The position numbers were made by a program, and so were the translations under genes. Source: Halomonas sp. THAF5a (GTDB lineage Bacteria; Pseudomonadota; Gammaproteobacteria; Pseudomonadales; Halomonadaceae). From it: a stretch of 64,000 bases of DNA. This document shows, piece by piece, positions 1 to 8,165 of the stretch. The DNA is taken from positions 3,224,001-3,288,000 of the forward strand of contig NZ_CP045417.1 in NCBI RefSeq assembly GCF_009363755.1, given 5' to 3'. Numbering within the stretch: the first letter of the stretch is position 1; each line of letters begins with the position of its first letter. The notes under the pieces are model-generated. The model saw only the letters and a program-made list of their open reading frames with translations. It was not told the origin of the DNA and searched no databases.

Positions 1-1456
1 AGGTACGAAACACCGCCGCGCCGGCCGGCGCCGGCCGGGCGTAGGCCTCGCGGTCGGGCTGGGCCTCGAAGGGGGTCGCCAGCACCTCGGCCAGGGTCTC
101 GAAAGGCGCGAGGTCGCCCTCGGCGGCGGCGTCCAGCGCCGCCTCCACCTGGTGGTTGCGCGGGATGTAGCGCGGGTTGGTCCCGCGCAGCCGCGCGGCG
201 ATGGTCGCCGGGTCCGCGGCTTCCCGGGCCAGCCGCGCCCGCCAGCGGGGCAGCCAGGCGGCGATGGCGTCCGGCGTCTCGAAGCGCTCCAGCAGCGCCG
301 GAGCGTCTTGCTCCACCGCCTCGGCAAGATGGCGAAAGGCCAGGGTAAAGTCGGCGCGGCCCGCGGCCATCGCCTCGAGGAAGGCCTCGGCGAGCTCGCG
401 GTCGCCCTCCTCCTCGCCGACCAGGCCCAGCTTGCCGCGCATCACCGAAAGCCACTCGGCCTCGTACTGCTCGGGGTAGGCCTGGATCATCGCGGTGGCG
501 CGCTCCACGGCGCGGTCGGCGTCGTCGTCGATCAGCGGCAGCAGGGTCTCGGCGAAGCGCGCCAGGTTCCACTGGGCGATCCACGGCTGGTTGCGGTAGG
601 CGTAGCGGCCGCCCTCGTCGATGGAGCTGAACACCTGCTCGGGGTCATAGGCCTCCATGAAGGCGCAGGGGCCGTAGTCGAGGGTCTCGCCGGCGATGGA
701 GACGTTGTCGGTGTTCATCACGCCGTGGATGAAGCCGAGCCCCATCCAGCCGGCGACCAGCCGCGCCTGGCGCGCCTGAACGGCCTCCAGCAGCGCGAGA
801 TAGCGCTGCGCCGGGGGCTTATCGGCAAGCTCGGGGTAGTGCCGCTCGATGGCGAGGTCGGCGAGCAGGCGAACGGCCTCCTCGTCGCCCCGGGCGGCGA
901 AGTACTGGAAGGTGCCCACGCGCAGGTGGCTCGAGGCGACCCGGGTCAGCACGGCACCCGGCTCGGGCACCCGGCGAAAGACCCGCTCGCCGGTGGCCAC
1001 CGCGGCCAGGGCGCGGGTGGTGGGGATGCCCAGCACGTGCATCGCCTCGCTGACCAGGTACTCGCGCAGCACCGGGCCGAGGGGCGCGCGGCCGTCGGCG
1101 CCGCGGGAGAAGGGGGTGCAGCCCGCGCCCTTGAGCTGGAGCTCGCGCAGCCGCCCCTCGCGGTCGGTCACCTCGCCCAGCAGCACCGCGCGGCCGTCGC
1201 CCAGGCGCGGGTTGAAGTGGCCGAACTGGTGGCCGGCATAGGCCTGGGCCAACGGCTCGGCGCCCGCCGGCACGGCGTTGCCGGAGAACGCCTCGGCGGC
1301 GCTCGTTGCATCGAAGGCCGCCGTCTCGAAGCCCAGTTCCTCGGCCAGCGGCCGGTTGAAGGCCAGCAGCCGCGGCGCCTCCACCGCCACGGGGGCGAAG
1401 CGCGCGAAGAAGCGGTCGGGCAGGCGGGCGTAGCGCAGGGTGAACTCGGGAAACAT
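1..1456 (-). CDS. selO: Protein adenylyltransferase SelO (YdiU family), 3' end cut by window edge
   Basis: SelO proteins are pseudokinase-fold enzymes that transfer AMP to protein hydroxyls. The reading frame is open from the ATG at 1456 down to base 1 (about 485 codons), close to the full family length. The N-terminal part carries the family block AQAYAGHQFGHFNPRLGDG followed by GRAVLLGE, and the frame ends in VFRT. Bacterial SelO proteins commonly end with a short Cys-containing tail, so probably only a few residues are missing. The gene lies downstream of, and on the same strand as, the LysR gene but 126 bp away. Identification is firm; the protein targets in this organism are unknown. Confidence 0.9.
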   Translation of the reverse strand, partial: MFPEFTLRYARLPDRFFARFAPVAVEAPRLLAFNRPLAEELGFETAAFDATSAAEAFSGNAVPAGAEPLAQAYAGHQFGHFNPRLGDGRAVLLGEVTDREGRLRELQLKGAGCTPFSRGADGRAPLGPVLREYLVSEAMHVLGIPTTRALAAVATGERVFRRVPEPGAVLTRVASSHLRVGTFQYFAARGDEEAVRLLADLAIERHYPELADKPPAQRYLALLEAVQARQARLVAGWMGLGFIHGVMNTDNVSIAGETLDYGPCAFMEAYDPEQVFSSIDEGGRYAYRNQPWIAQWNLARFAETLLPLIDDDADRAVERATAMIQAYPEQYEAEWLSVMRGKLGLVGEEEGDRELAEAFLEAMAAGRADFTLAFRHLAEAVEQDAPALLERFETPDAIAAWLPRWRARLAREAADPATIAARLRGTNPRYIPRNHQVEAALDAAAEGDLAPFETLAEVLATPFEAQPDREAYARPAPAGAAVFRT

Positions 1457-1582
1457 GGCGACTCCGGTCGGCGGCTGCCGCGGGGCAGCGGAGGATGAAT
1501 ACCCGAGTATATCGCTCGGATTTGTGCGAATCGACCTCTCCCCGGCGCCCCTCACCGGACCCAACGGCGATTGCCCTGCCCC

Positions 1583-2455
1583 TCACCCTTCGCCCAGGGA
1601 GAGCTCCTCGCGGATCAGCTCGGCCAGGCGCCGGGCCGGCTCGGTGGGGCGTCGCGCGGCACGGTGCAGGGCCAGCTCCACGGTCGGCAGCGGCGGCAGG
1701 CCGCTCGACTCGTCCAGGGCGCGCAGCTGGGGGGTCAGCATGCTGCGGGTCACCACCACGATGGCCAGCCCCGCCTGCACCACCGGGCCCAGGCCGACCA
1801 TCGACTGGCTGGTGTAGGCCACCCGCCAGTCGCGGCCGGCGGCGGCCAGCGACTGCTCGGCCACCTCGCGGAACAGGTCGGCGCCCAGGGAGTAGAGCGC
1901 CAGCGGCAGCGGGTCGGTCAGCGAGGGCTGGTGCTGCAGGCCCACCGCCCAGGCGAGCGGCTCGCGGCGAATGAACTCGCCCCCCGGCGAGCGGCGCTGG
2001 CGAGTCACCAGCGCCAGGTCCAGCTCGTCGGCCCGCACCTGCTCCATCAGGTGGGCGCTGGTGCCGCAGGTCACCTGCAGGCGCACTTCCGGATAGAGCT
2101 GGTGGAACCAGGAGAACACCGAGGTGAGCAGGCTGGCGTAGTCCTCGGGGATGCCCAGATTGAGCTCGCCGGTGACTCGCCGCATGCGCATGTCGGCGAG
2201 CGCCTCGTCGTTGAGCAGCAGCAGCTTCCGGGCATGGCCGAGCAGCCGCTCCCCCTCGGCGGTGAAGCGCAGCCGCCGCCCTTCCCGCTCGTGCAGGGTC
2301 ACGTCCAGCGCGCTCTCCAGGCGCTGCAGCTGCATGCTGACGGTGGACTGGGTGTAGGCCAGGCGTCGCGCGGCGGCGGTCACGCTGCCGGTGTCGGCCA
2401 CCGCCACCAGGGTTCGCAGCAGGCCGAGGTCGAGGGTCGGGGCGCGCATATACAT
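1583..2455 (-). CDS. LysR-family transcriptional regulator
   Basis: About 290 residues. The N-terminal winged helix-turn-helix (roughly residues 5-65) shows the LysR pattern with TGSVTAAARRLAYTQSTVSMQLQRLE, and a substrate-binding domain fills the rest. The ATG at 2455 is preferred because an AAGG lies about 6 bases upstream; TTG 2461, GTG 2458 and ATG 2449 are alternatives. It is divergent from the EamA exporter at 2555, and the gap holds a T-N11-A type inverted repeat. This suggests it controls the exporter and itself. The effector is unknown. Confidence 0.85.
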   Translation of the reverse strand: MYMRAPTLDLGLLRTLVAVADTGSVTAAARRLAYTQSTVSMQLQRLESALDVTLHEREGRRLRFTAEGERLLGHARKLLLLNDEALADMRMRRVTGELNLGIPEDYASLLTSVFSWFHQLYPEVRLQVTCGTSAHLMEQVRADELDLALVTRQRRSPGGEFIRREPLAWAVGLQHQPSLTDPLPLALYSLGADLFREVAEQSLAAAGRDWRVAYTSQSMVGLGPVVQAGLAIVVVTRSMLTPQLRALDESSGLPPLPTVELALHRAARRPTEPARRLAELIREELSLGEG

Positions 2456-2463
2456 CACCAACC

Positions 2464-2480
2464 TTGATGGTTCACATCAA
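2464..2480. promoter_or_regulatory. Putative LysR operator between divergent genes
   Basis: Perfect inverted repeat TTGATG-N5-CATCAA, which fits the T-N11-A LysR box. It lies 9 bp upstream of the LysR start and about 75 bp upstream of the EamA gene start. The role is inferred from position and symmetry. Confidence 0.5.
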
Positions 2481-2554
2481 TAAGGATCGATTTTGTGATG
2501 AGTATGGACCGGATAGCATGCCGTCGTCACTCACTGGGCAAGGAGGTTGCGATC

Positions 2555-3442
2555 ATGCTGGGTCATACGCTAGGCGTTTCACGTTTTCCATGGCATGGCG
2601 CCGGCGCCGCCGCGCTGGCGGTCCTCCTCTGGGCGCTGGTGCCGCTGCTGATGATCGCCGCCGGCGACCTGCCGCCGCTGCGCCTCTCGGCCATGGCGCT
2701 GCTGGCAGGAGCCCTGGGCACCCTGCCCATGGCGCGCCAGCGGCGCACCCGTGCGGCCGGGCCCTCCCGCACCCAGGGGGTGGCGATCAACCTGCTCGGC
2801 GCGCTGCTGATGGCCGGCGCCGTGGGCGCCTGCGTCGCCGCCTTCTCGCTGGCCCCGCCCGCCGAGGCGGCGCTGATCACCTACACCTGGCCGGTGATCT
2901 TCCTGCTGGCGAGCCGCTGGCTGGTGCTCAAGCGCCTGCCGCTGGCCACCCTCGGCGGCGCGTTGCTGGCCTTCTCCGGCGCCGCCCTGCTGGTGGTGCC
3001 CCAGGCACTGAGCGGCGGCGTCTCCGGGGCCTGGAGCGGCTACCTGCTGGCCTTCGGCACGGCGCTGTGCTGGGCGCTCTTCTCGCTGGCGAGCCAGGTG
3101 CCGAGCTTCCGCTTCGGCGAGCGCATGCCGCACCTGCTGCTGATCGCCAGCGTGATGACCGGCGTCGCCAGCCTGGCGCTGGAGGGCGTGAGCGAGCTGC
3201 CCTCGTCTCGGGAGCTGCAGGCCACCGCCGCCCTGGGCCTCGGCCCCTACGGCATCGCCATGCTCGCCTGGGACCGCGCCCTCGGCGATCCCCAGGCGCA
3301 TCGGCTGGGCAACCTGGCCCACGCCGTGCCGGTGCTGGCCACCCTCTTCCTGGTGATCGCCGGGGTCACCACGCCGGACTGGCGCCTGCCGCTGGCCGCC
3401 GGCCTGGTGCTCTGGGGCAGCGTCACGGCCTCGAGGCGCTGA
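2555..3442 (+). CDS. EamA/DMT-family inner-membrane exporter (YddG-like)
   Basis: 295-residue drug/metabolite transporter-superfamily protein with about ten hydrophobic helices, e.g. GAAALAVLLWALVPLLMIAA at the N terminus. The arrangement resembles YddG-type aromatic amino acid exporters: VLLWALVPLL in helix 1 and an internal repeat of two EamA halves. The ATG at 2555 has an excellent AAGGAGG 8-9 bases upstream, so an in-frame start at 2495 is rejected. Divergent from the LysR regulator. Substrate is inferred, not shown. Confidence 0.8.
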   Translation: MLGHTLGVSRFPWHGAGAAALAVLLWALVPLLMIAAGDLPPLRLSAMALLAGALGTLPMARQRRTRAAGPSRTQGVAINLLGALLMAGAVGACVAAFSLAPPAEAALITYTWPVIFLLASRWLVLKRLPLATLGGALLAFSGAALLVVPQALSGGVSGAWSGYLLAFGTALCWALFSLASQVPSFRFGERMPHLLLIASVMTGVASLALEGVSELPSSRELQATAALGLGPYGIAMLAWDRALGDPQAHRLGNLAHAVPVLATLFLVIAGVTTPDWRLPLAAGLVLWGSVTASRR

Positions 3443-3995
3443 GCGCCGATACGGGCCGCGACGGAGACATTTCCTGTTTTTCGAGACGCTGACGGCAATT
3501 CCCCGCCATCTCGAAGACGATTGGACATCTTGCCGTCGGGCCAGTAGGGTAATGGCGCCTCGGGCGAAAACATCGACAACGCCCCGAGGCGGTCACCCCC
3601 GTGACCGACTGGTCTCGCTTCACCGCAGACTGGATCACCGGCACTCTCGACTGTCCGTCGCCGACGTCATCGATAGAGAAGGAATCCATGTCGCCCCACT
3701 ACACCGAACAGGGCCGCTGCATGCCGCGCCGCCCGCCGCCAGACCGCTCCTTCCCCGGGTAACGCCACGCGGCGCCGCCTGAGACGGCCCGTGCGCCTGT
3801 GCACCGTCCTGCCGACGGCTCGCATCGATCGCCTCACGCTCGCCAAGAGCGCCGTTCCAGCTCCCATCGGCCCCAGGCCCGATACCTCGCCGCGTGCGCC
3901 ATCGACGCCCCACCCTGACCGACCATCGCGTCGGGCCGCCGCCCCCTGCGCGGCCGCCCCGTGACGGGCCCTTTCCACTCACCGAGGGACTGCTT
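3443..3995. other. 553-bp intergenic region upstream of the symporter
   Basis: No convincing protein gene. At 3688-3762 there is a 24-codon frame (MSPHYTEQGRC...) behind GAAGGAATCC, which could be a leader peptide but has no other support. The rest shows no strong repeat or RNA gene. The long leader may hold the symporter promoter. Confidence 0.3.
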
Positions 3996-5702
3996 TTGAA
4001 CAGCGCATCGCTCCATCAATTCTCGACCCTGACCGTCATCCTGCTGATGCTCGCCTTCTACGGCGGCACCTACCTGCTCACGCTCGGCATTCGCAAGAAG
4101 AAGGAGGACGCCGACGCCTTCATGGTCTCCAACCACCGCATCGGCTTCGGCATCGGCGCGGCCAGCATGACCGCCACCTGGATCTGGGCCGCCTCCTTCT
4201 ACGCCGCCGCCACCTCCGGCTACACCTACGGCGTCTCCGGCCCCATCCACTACGGGCTCTGGGGGGCGCTGATGATCCTCTTCATCTACCCGTTCGGCCG
4301 GCGCTTTCGCAAGCTCGCCCCCAACGCCCACACCCTGGGCGAGCTGATCCACGCCCGCCACGGCAGCTCCAGCCAGCTGATCCTCGCCCTCTCCAACGTG
4401 CTCGGCAGCGTGATCAGCCTGATGGTCAACTTCACCGCCGCCGGCGCCCTGGTCTCGGTGCTCTCGCCGCTCTCCTTCCAGGCCGGGGTGATCATCGCCG
4501 GCGTCGGCGTGCTGCTCTACACCCTGTGGTCCGGCTTCCGCGCCTCGGTGCTCACCGACTTCGCCCAGCTGGTGGCGCTGATGGCCATCGCCGTGGTGAT
4601 AATTCCCGCGGTGTTCTTCGCCATGGGCGGCCCCAGCGAGCTGGTCGCCGGCCTCGACAACCTGACGCCTGAGCAGGCCGACTTCTTCTCGATGGATGCC
4701 ATCCTCCACCAGGGCGCGCCCTTCTTCGTCGCCGTGCTGGCCTACGCCATCGGCAACCAGACCATCTCCCAGCGCCTCTTCGCGGTGAACGAGGAGCACA
4801 TCAAGCCGACCTTCCTCACCGCCACCGTCGGCTACGGCGCCATCGTCATCGGCCTGGGCATGATCGGCCTGATGGCCCTGACGCTCGGCATCGAGCCGCT
4901 CAATGGCGACATGAACAACCTGATCCCGCAGATGGTCTCGGGCTACCTGCCGCCGATCTTCATCGCGCTGTTCTTCGTGCTGGTGATCGGCTCGCTCTCC
5001 TCCACCGCCGACTCCGACCTCTCGGCGCTGTCGGCGATCATGATGGCCGACGTCTACGGCAAGAACATCGCCCGGGGCAAGGCCGACCCCCAGCGCATGC
5101 TGCTGGTGGGCCGCCTGACCATGATCATCGCCACCGCGGTGGGCATCGTCTTCGCCAGCTTCTCGCTGGATATCCTGGTGATGCTGGTGTTCGTCGGCGC
5201 GCTGTGGGGCGCCATCGTCTTCCCGGTGATCGCCAGCTGCTTCTGGGACCGCATCACCAACGCCGCCTTCACCACCTCGGTGCTGGTGGCCATGGTGATG
5301 TTCTGCCTGGCGCGCTTCGAGTGGCTGCCGCTGTCGGGCGCCACCGGCCTGCTCTTCGAGCTGCTGGCGAGCATCGGCGGCGGCGTGATCATCGGCCTGA
5401 TGGTCTTCGGCTTCCTGGGCCGCGCGATGGGTTTTCTCGCCGGCATCCTGGCACTCGCGGCCATGCTGGTCTTCGCCACCGGCTTCCTGCGCGAGTACAC
5501 CGTGCTGCTGGCCTCGCTGACCGCCTACGGCACCAGCACCCTGGTCTGCGTGGTGATGAGCCTGGCGAGCCGCCAGGAGCGCTTCGACTTCGCCACCATC
5601 GGCGAGCGGGTCGGCGACTACGACCAGGCCCCGCTCGCGCCCGAGCAGGCGCCGCGCCGTCCTGCCGCGCCGGCCGCCGCCACCCTGGCCGGCCAGCGCT
5701 GA
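3996..5702 (+). CDS. Sodium:solute symporter family (SSS) transporter
   Basis: About 568 residues with some 13 transmembrane helices. SSS signatures include TATWIWAASFYAAATSGYTYG near the N terminus, SSTADSDLSALSAI in the middle, and the conserved small-residue helices around them. The start chosen is TTG 3996, with GAGGG at 3984-3988 and a protein beginning NSASLHQFSTLT. A longer in-frame version from 3894 adds a Pro/Arg-rich segment unlike a membrane protein N terminus. It is followed after 57 bp by a 42-residue membrane protein, a known pairing for some SSS carriers. Substrate cannot be read from the sequence. Confidence 0.85.
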   Translation: MNSASLHQFSTLTVILLMLAFYGGTYLLTLGIRKKKEDADAFMVSNHRIGFGIGAASMTATWIWAASFYAAATSGYTYGVSGPIHYGLWGALMILFIYPFGRRFRKLAPNAHTLGELIHARHGSSSQLILALSNVLGSVISLMVNFTAAGALVSVLSPLSFQAGVIIAGVGVLLYTLWSGFRASVLTDFAQLVALMAIAVVIIPAVFFAMGGPSELVAGLDNLTPEQADFFSMDAILHQGAPFFVAVLAYAIGNQTISQRLFAVNEEHIKPTFLTATVGYGAIVIGLGMIGLMALTLGIEPLNGDMNNLIPQMVSGYLPPIFIALFFVLVIGSLSSTADSDLSALSAIMMADVYGKNIARGKADPQRMLLVGRLTMIIATAVGIVFASFSLDILVMLVFVGALWGAIVFPVIASCFWDRITNAAFTTSVLVAMVMFCLARFEWLPLSGATGLLFELLASIGGGVIIGLMVFGFLGRAMGFLAGILALAAMLVFATGFLREYTVLLASLTAYGTSTLVCVVMSLASRQERFDFATIGERVGDYDQAPLAPEQAPRRPAAPAAATLAGQR

Positions 5703-5759
5703 GCCCCACCCCATCCACCGCGGCGCCGGCCCCCGGCGCCGCCCATGAGGAGAACGACC

Positions 5760-5888
5760 ATGACCCTGCTCTACGGCCTCTACGTGCTCGCCTGGCCCGC
5801 CCTGACCCTGGGCGTGCTGGTGCTGATCTGTCGCGCCGTGCTGCGCGACCGCCGCGACGCCCAGCGCGAGCATCGCGAGCTCGTGTGA
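5760..5888 (+). CDS. Small single-pass membrane protein, putative transporter small subunit
   Basis: 42 residues (MTLLYGLYVLAWPALTLGVL...) with one hydrophobic helix over residues 3-25 and a strongly charged C-terminal tail. GAGGAG lies about 8 bases before the ATG. It follows the SSS gene by 57 bp and precedes a strong terminator, so the two are probably co-transcribed. Such short proteins are known next to sodium:solute symporters as putative small subunits; here the functional link is inferred from context. Confidence 0.7.
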   Translation: MTLLYGLYVLAWPALTLGVLVLICRAVLRDRRDAQREHRELV

Positions 5889-5918
5889 TCCCCTCGCGAC
5901 CCGGATCGCGACACGACC

Positions 5919-5949
5919 GAGGCCCCGCCGGCACTGCCGGCGGGGCCTC
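5919..5949 (+). terminator. Intrinsic terminator after symporter operon
   Basis: Perfect 14-bp GC-rich stem (5919-5932 with 5936-5949), ACT loop, followed by TTGCGTT. It lies 30 bp after the small-subunit stop codon. The T tract is weak. Confidence 0.75.
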
Positions 5950-6031
5950 TTGCGTTCAATCCGGCGGCGCGGGGGACTAGACGGCAGGAAGCCCCCCGCG
6001 ACCCAGGTCGCCCCAACAGGGAGCCACGACG

Positions 6032-6175
6032 ATGACGGACCACGCCCTGGACTACTTCCGGCCGCCGGCCGCCGGCCGCCGGCCTCCGACGCCCTCGGCC
6101 AGCGCTCGATGGAAGGCCACCAGGCGCGGCTGCGCTAACAGTATCGGCGCGCGATCGAGCAAAGGCGCCGCATGA
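6032..6175 (+). pseudogene. Decayed ORF resembling the 5' end of ogt
   Basis: AGGGAG at 6018-6023 precedes ATG 6032, giving MTDHALDYFRPPA and then a shifted frame that ends at 6175. If 14 bases of the internal 7-bp repeats are removed, the frame reads LDYFRPPASDALG. That is 12 of 13 residues identical to LDYYRPPASDALG at the start of Ogt (13546), and 28 bases (6073-6100 and 13564-13591) are exactly identical. After that point the similarity stops. I read this as a partial duplication of the ogt start, broken by tandem-repeat expansion. A real 47-residue peptide is possible but unlikely. Confidence 0.5.
6059..6084. repeat. Heptamer tandem repeat (CGGCCGC x3.7)
   Basis: Three CGGCCGC units at 6059-6079 plus a partial CGGCC. 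The matching place in ogt has one unit plus CGGCC. The two extra units (14 bp) shift the reading frame, consistent with slippage. Confidence 0.75.
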
Positions 6176-6184
6176 CCTGCGCGC

Positions 6185-6853
6185 CTAGTGACGATCCGGC
6201 GCCTCGCCGGTCGGGAGCCGGGCCAGGAAGGCCTGGAAGTCCCGATCCGCCCGAAGGCGCCGATGCAGCTCGCCGAGCGCCGTCACCGCCTCGCTCGAGT
6301 GGTCGATACGCAGGTCGAGGGGCAGGCCGCCGGGCGCACGCACCTTGAGCGCCGCCGACACCAGTCCCCGCCGGTCGCCGCCGGCTCGCTGGCCCGCCCC
6401 GAGCGCGGCCAGCAGTGCCTCGGCCAGTGCCTCGCCCGAGGCCCTCGCCTGGCGGTAGGCCGCCACCATGGCGGGCACCACCTCCTGGCTGCCCAGCATG
6501 TTCCCCGCGACTGCCAGACCGGGCTCGAGATGCAGGTCGCAGACCGGCACGTTGCTCGCCCCGGTCCAGCCTGCCACCTCGCCGCGGCCATCCATCAGAG
6601 CCAGCTGGCGCCAGGCCTCGCCCCGATCCGCGCGGCGCAGCTCGGCCACGGTCAAGGCCACCGGCTCGCCCTCGGCGAGTCGCGCCAGGCCACGTTCGGC
6701 GGCCATCACGCTGGTGCTGTAGCCTTGGGTGATGGCCGCCCCGACGCCGGGCTGCAGGTGCGGGACGAAGCCCCCCAGGGCAGGACCGCCCGTCGCACAG
6801 GCGACGCCCAGGGTGCGTCGGTCGGTATCCAGGGCGATCAGACTGAAGGTCAT
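6185..6853 (-). CDS. DUF1028 family Ntn-hydrolase-like protein
   Basis: 222 residues from ATG 6853 (GGAG 5 bases upstream); an upstream in-frame ATG at 6883 is less likely. Family features: TFSLIALDTDRRTLGVACATGG at the N terminus, GVGAAITQGY, AGNMLGSQEVV and GGDRRGLVSAAL in the C-terminal half. DUF1028 proteins share the N-terminal-nucleophile hydrolase fold and often sit with peptide or amide catabolic genes. It is divergent from the GntR gene, with a shared palindromic operator between them, so it probably belongs to the same regulon as the M20 hydrolase and YfcC carrier. The exact reaction is unknown. Confidence 0.82.
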   Translation of the reverse strand: MTFSLIALDTDRRTLGVACATGGPALGGFVPHLQPGVGAAITQGYSTSVMAAERGLARLAEGEPVALTVAELRRADRGEAWRQLALMDGRGEVAGWTGASNVPVCDLHLEPGLAVAGNMLGSQEVVPAMVAAYRQARASGEALAEALLAALGAGQRAGGDRRGLVSAALKVRAPGGLPLDLRIDHSSEAVTALGELHRRLRADRDFQAFLARLPTGEAPDRH

Positions 6854-6902
6854 GGGCACTCCGGTGAGAGGATGCAGCGGCATTGCCGAAGACGGCGAGC
6901 CT

Positions 6903-6918
6903 ATTTATCATGACAAAT
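6903..6918. promoter_or_regulatory. GntR operator copy 1
   Basis: ATTTATCATGACAAAT, a near-palindrome with one mismatch. It lies between the divergent DUF1028 and GntR genes, 50 bp from each start. The same motif occurs at 7987 and 8100. Confidence 0.65.
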
Positions 6919-6967
6919 ACCATGATCATCAGACGGTCGACAAGCCGCCCCACCCGCAAGGAGAGTG

Positions 6968-7777
6968 ATGAGCCAGTCACCACGACACGCCGCGCGCCGT
7001 GCCCGCCCCGAGGTCATCGGCGAGGCGATCAAGGAGTACATCGCGCATCACGGTCTCGTCCCCGGAGATCGCCTGCCCCAGGAGTCCCACCTGGTCGAGG
7101 CGCTCGACGCCTCCAAGGGCACCATCCGCGAGGCGCTGCGCGGCCTGACGGCCCAGGGCCTGATCCAGACCCGTACCGGCCCCGGCGGCGGCGCCTTCAT
7201 CTGCGAGGTGAGCGACGACCGCGCCATGGAGTTGCTGGGCAACTACTTCTTCTTTCGCCAGCCGACCATCCATGACATCTACGAGGTCCGCAAGCAGCTC
7301 CAGCCCTCCATGGTGGCCAGCCTCGAGGGCGTGCTGGACGACGCTGCCTTCCGCCGCCTGGAAGCGGTGATGGCCTACTACACCCATCCGCCCGCCTCGC
7401 TGGAGGAGGAACGCACCCAGCGCATCAAGGAACTGGAGTTCCACCTGGTGCTGGTGGATTACTGCCCCAATCCCCTGCTGGCCCTGATGTGTCGCTTCAT
7501 GATCCGCCTGCTGATGAGCCTGACGACCTGCCAACAGATCTACGACCGGCCCTACCCGGAGCTGCGCCAGCGCGGCTACGACTACCAGCGCCGACTGCTC
7601 GACGCCCTGCGCAACGACGACATGGACGAGGCGCGCCGCATCATGGCCGAGCACATGCAGGCCGCCCAGGCGCTGATGGAGGCGGGGGAAGCCACCCTCG
7701 ACAAGGCCTTCTTCCGCGCCGACGACACCGCCGGCGAAGCCCCGAGCCGCGAGTACCTGGCGCTGCGCGACCTCTAA
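6968..7777 (+). CDS. GntR/FadR-family transcriptional regulator
   Basis: 269 residues. N-terminal winged helix (about residues 12-75) with GDRLPQESHLVEALDASKG and TIREALRGLTAQGLIQTRTGPGGG, then an all-helical FCD effector domain containing YEVRKQLQPSMVASLE. AAGGAG at 6958-6963 supports ATG 6968 (GTG 6965 is also possible). Three copies of a 16-bp palindrome flank the gene, so autoregulation and control of DUF1028, the M20 amidohydrolase and the carrier are likely. Effector unknown. Confidence 0.88.
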   Translation: MSQSPRHAARRARPEVIGEAIKEYIAHHGLVPGDRLPQESHLVEALDASKGTIREALRGLTAQGLIQTRTGPGGGAFICEVSDDRAMELLGNYFFFRQPTIHDIYEVRKQLQPSMVASLEGVLDDAAFRRLEAVMAYYTHPPASLEEERTQRIKELEFHLVLVDYCPNPLLALMCRFMIRLLMSLTTCQQIYDRPYPELRQRGYDYQRRLLDALRNDDMDEARRIMAEHMQAAQALMEAGEATLDKAFFRADDTAGEAPSREYLALRDL

Positions 7778-7986
7778 GCCCGCGCCGCCGCGGATCCCGC
7801 CAGAATCCCTGCGCACGAGACGCTACCGAGCCTGCCCTCCCCGGCAGGCGGACGGGGCATCTCCCTGTGCCCGTGCGCCGAATGACGCGACGACCGAGAG
7901 GCCGGCATGGCGTCTTTGCCCCTAGAACCGGCCGCGCCAGGCGACTAGACCATCGTCGTAGCCTGCGAAGCGACGCTCCGGAAGAT

Positions 7987-8002
7987 ATTTATCATAACAA
8001 AT
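7987..8002. promoter_or_regulatory. GntR operator copy 2
   Basis: ATTTATCATAACAAAT, two substitutions from the perfect palindrome at 8100. It sits in an AT-rich patch of an otherwise GC-rich gap. Confidence 0.6.
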
Positions 8003-8099
8003 TGTTTTCCCCCGATTTCGCTCGCCTTTGCACCGAAATCGCGCGTCTGTGCGGCATCGAGCGACGATTGACAGCGCTCACCGGGCGCCGCTAGCCTTT

Positions 8100-8115
8100 A
8101 TTTATCATGATAAAT
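8100..8115. promoter_or_regulatory. GntR operator copy 3 (perfect palindrome)
   Basis: ATTTATCATGATAAAT is fully self-complementary. It lies 50 bp before the amidohydrolase ATG, the same distance at which copy 1 precedes the GntR gene. Confidence 0.7.
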
Positions 8116-8165
8116 TAACAACACCCAGGCGATGCCGTTCTCGGCCGCCTTGGCAAGGGGAATCG

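Larger units (their letters stand above)
7778..8165. other. 388-bp regulatory gap upstream of the amidohydrolase
   Basis: No gene seen. It contains a hairpin GCCTGCC-N6-GGCAGGC at 7830-7849 (possible end of the GntR transcript, no T tract) and two operator copies 113 bp apart. That spacing would allow repressor looping upstream of the M20 gene. Confidence 0.5.

Noticed and set aside
152..1498. Long plus-strand frame opposite selO
   Set aside because: A shadow frame typical of very GC-rich DNA; the minus strand carries clear SelO motifs.
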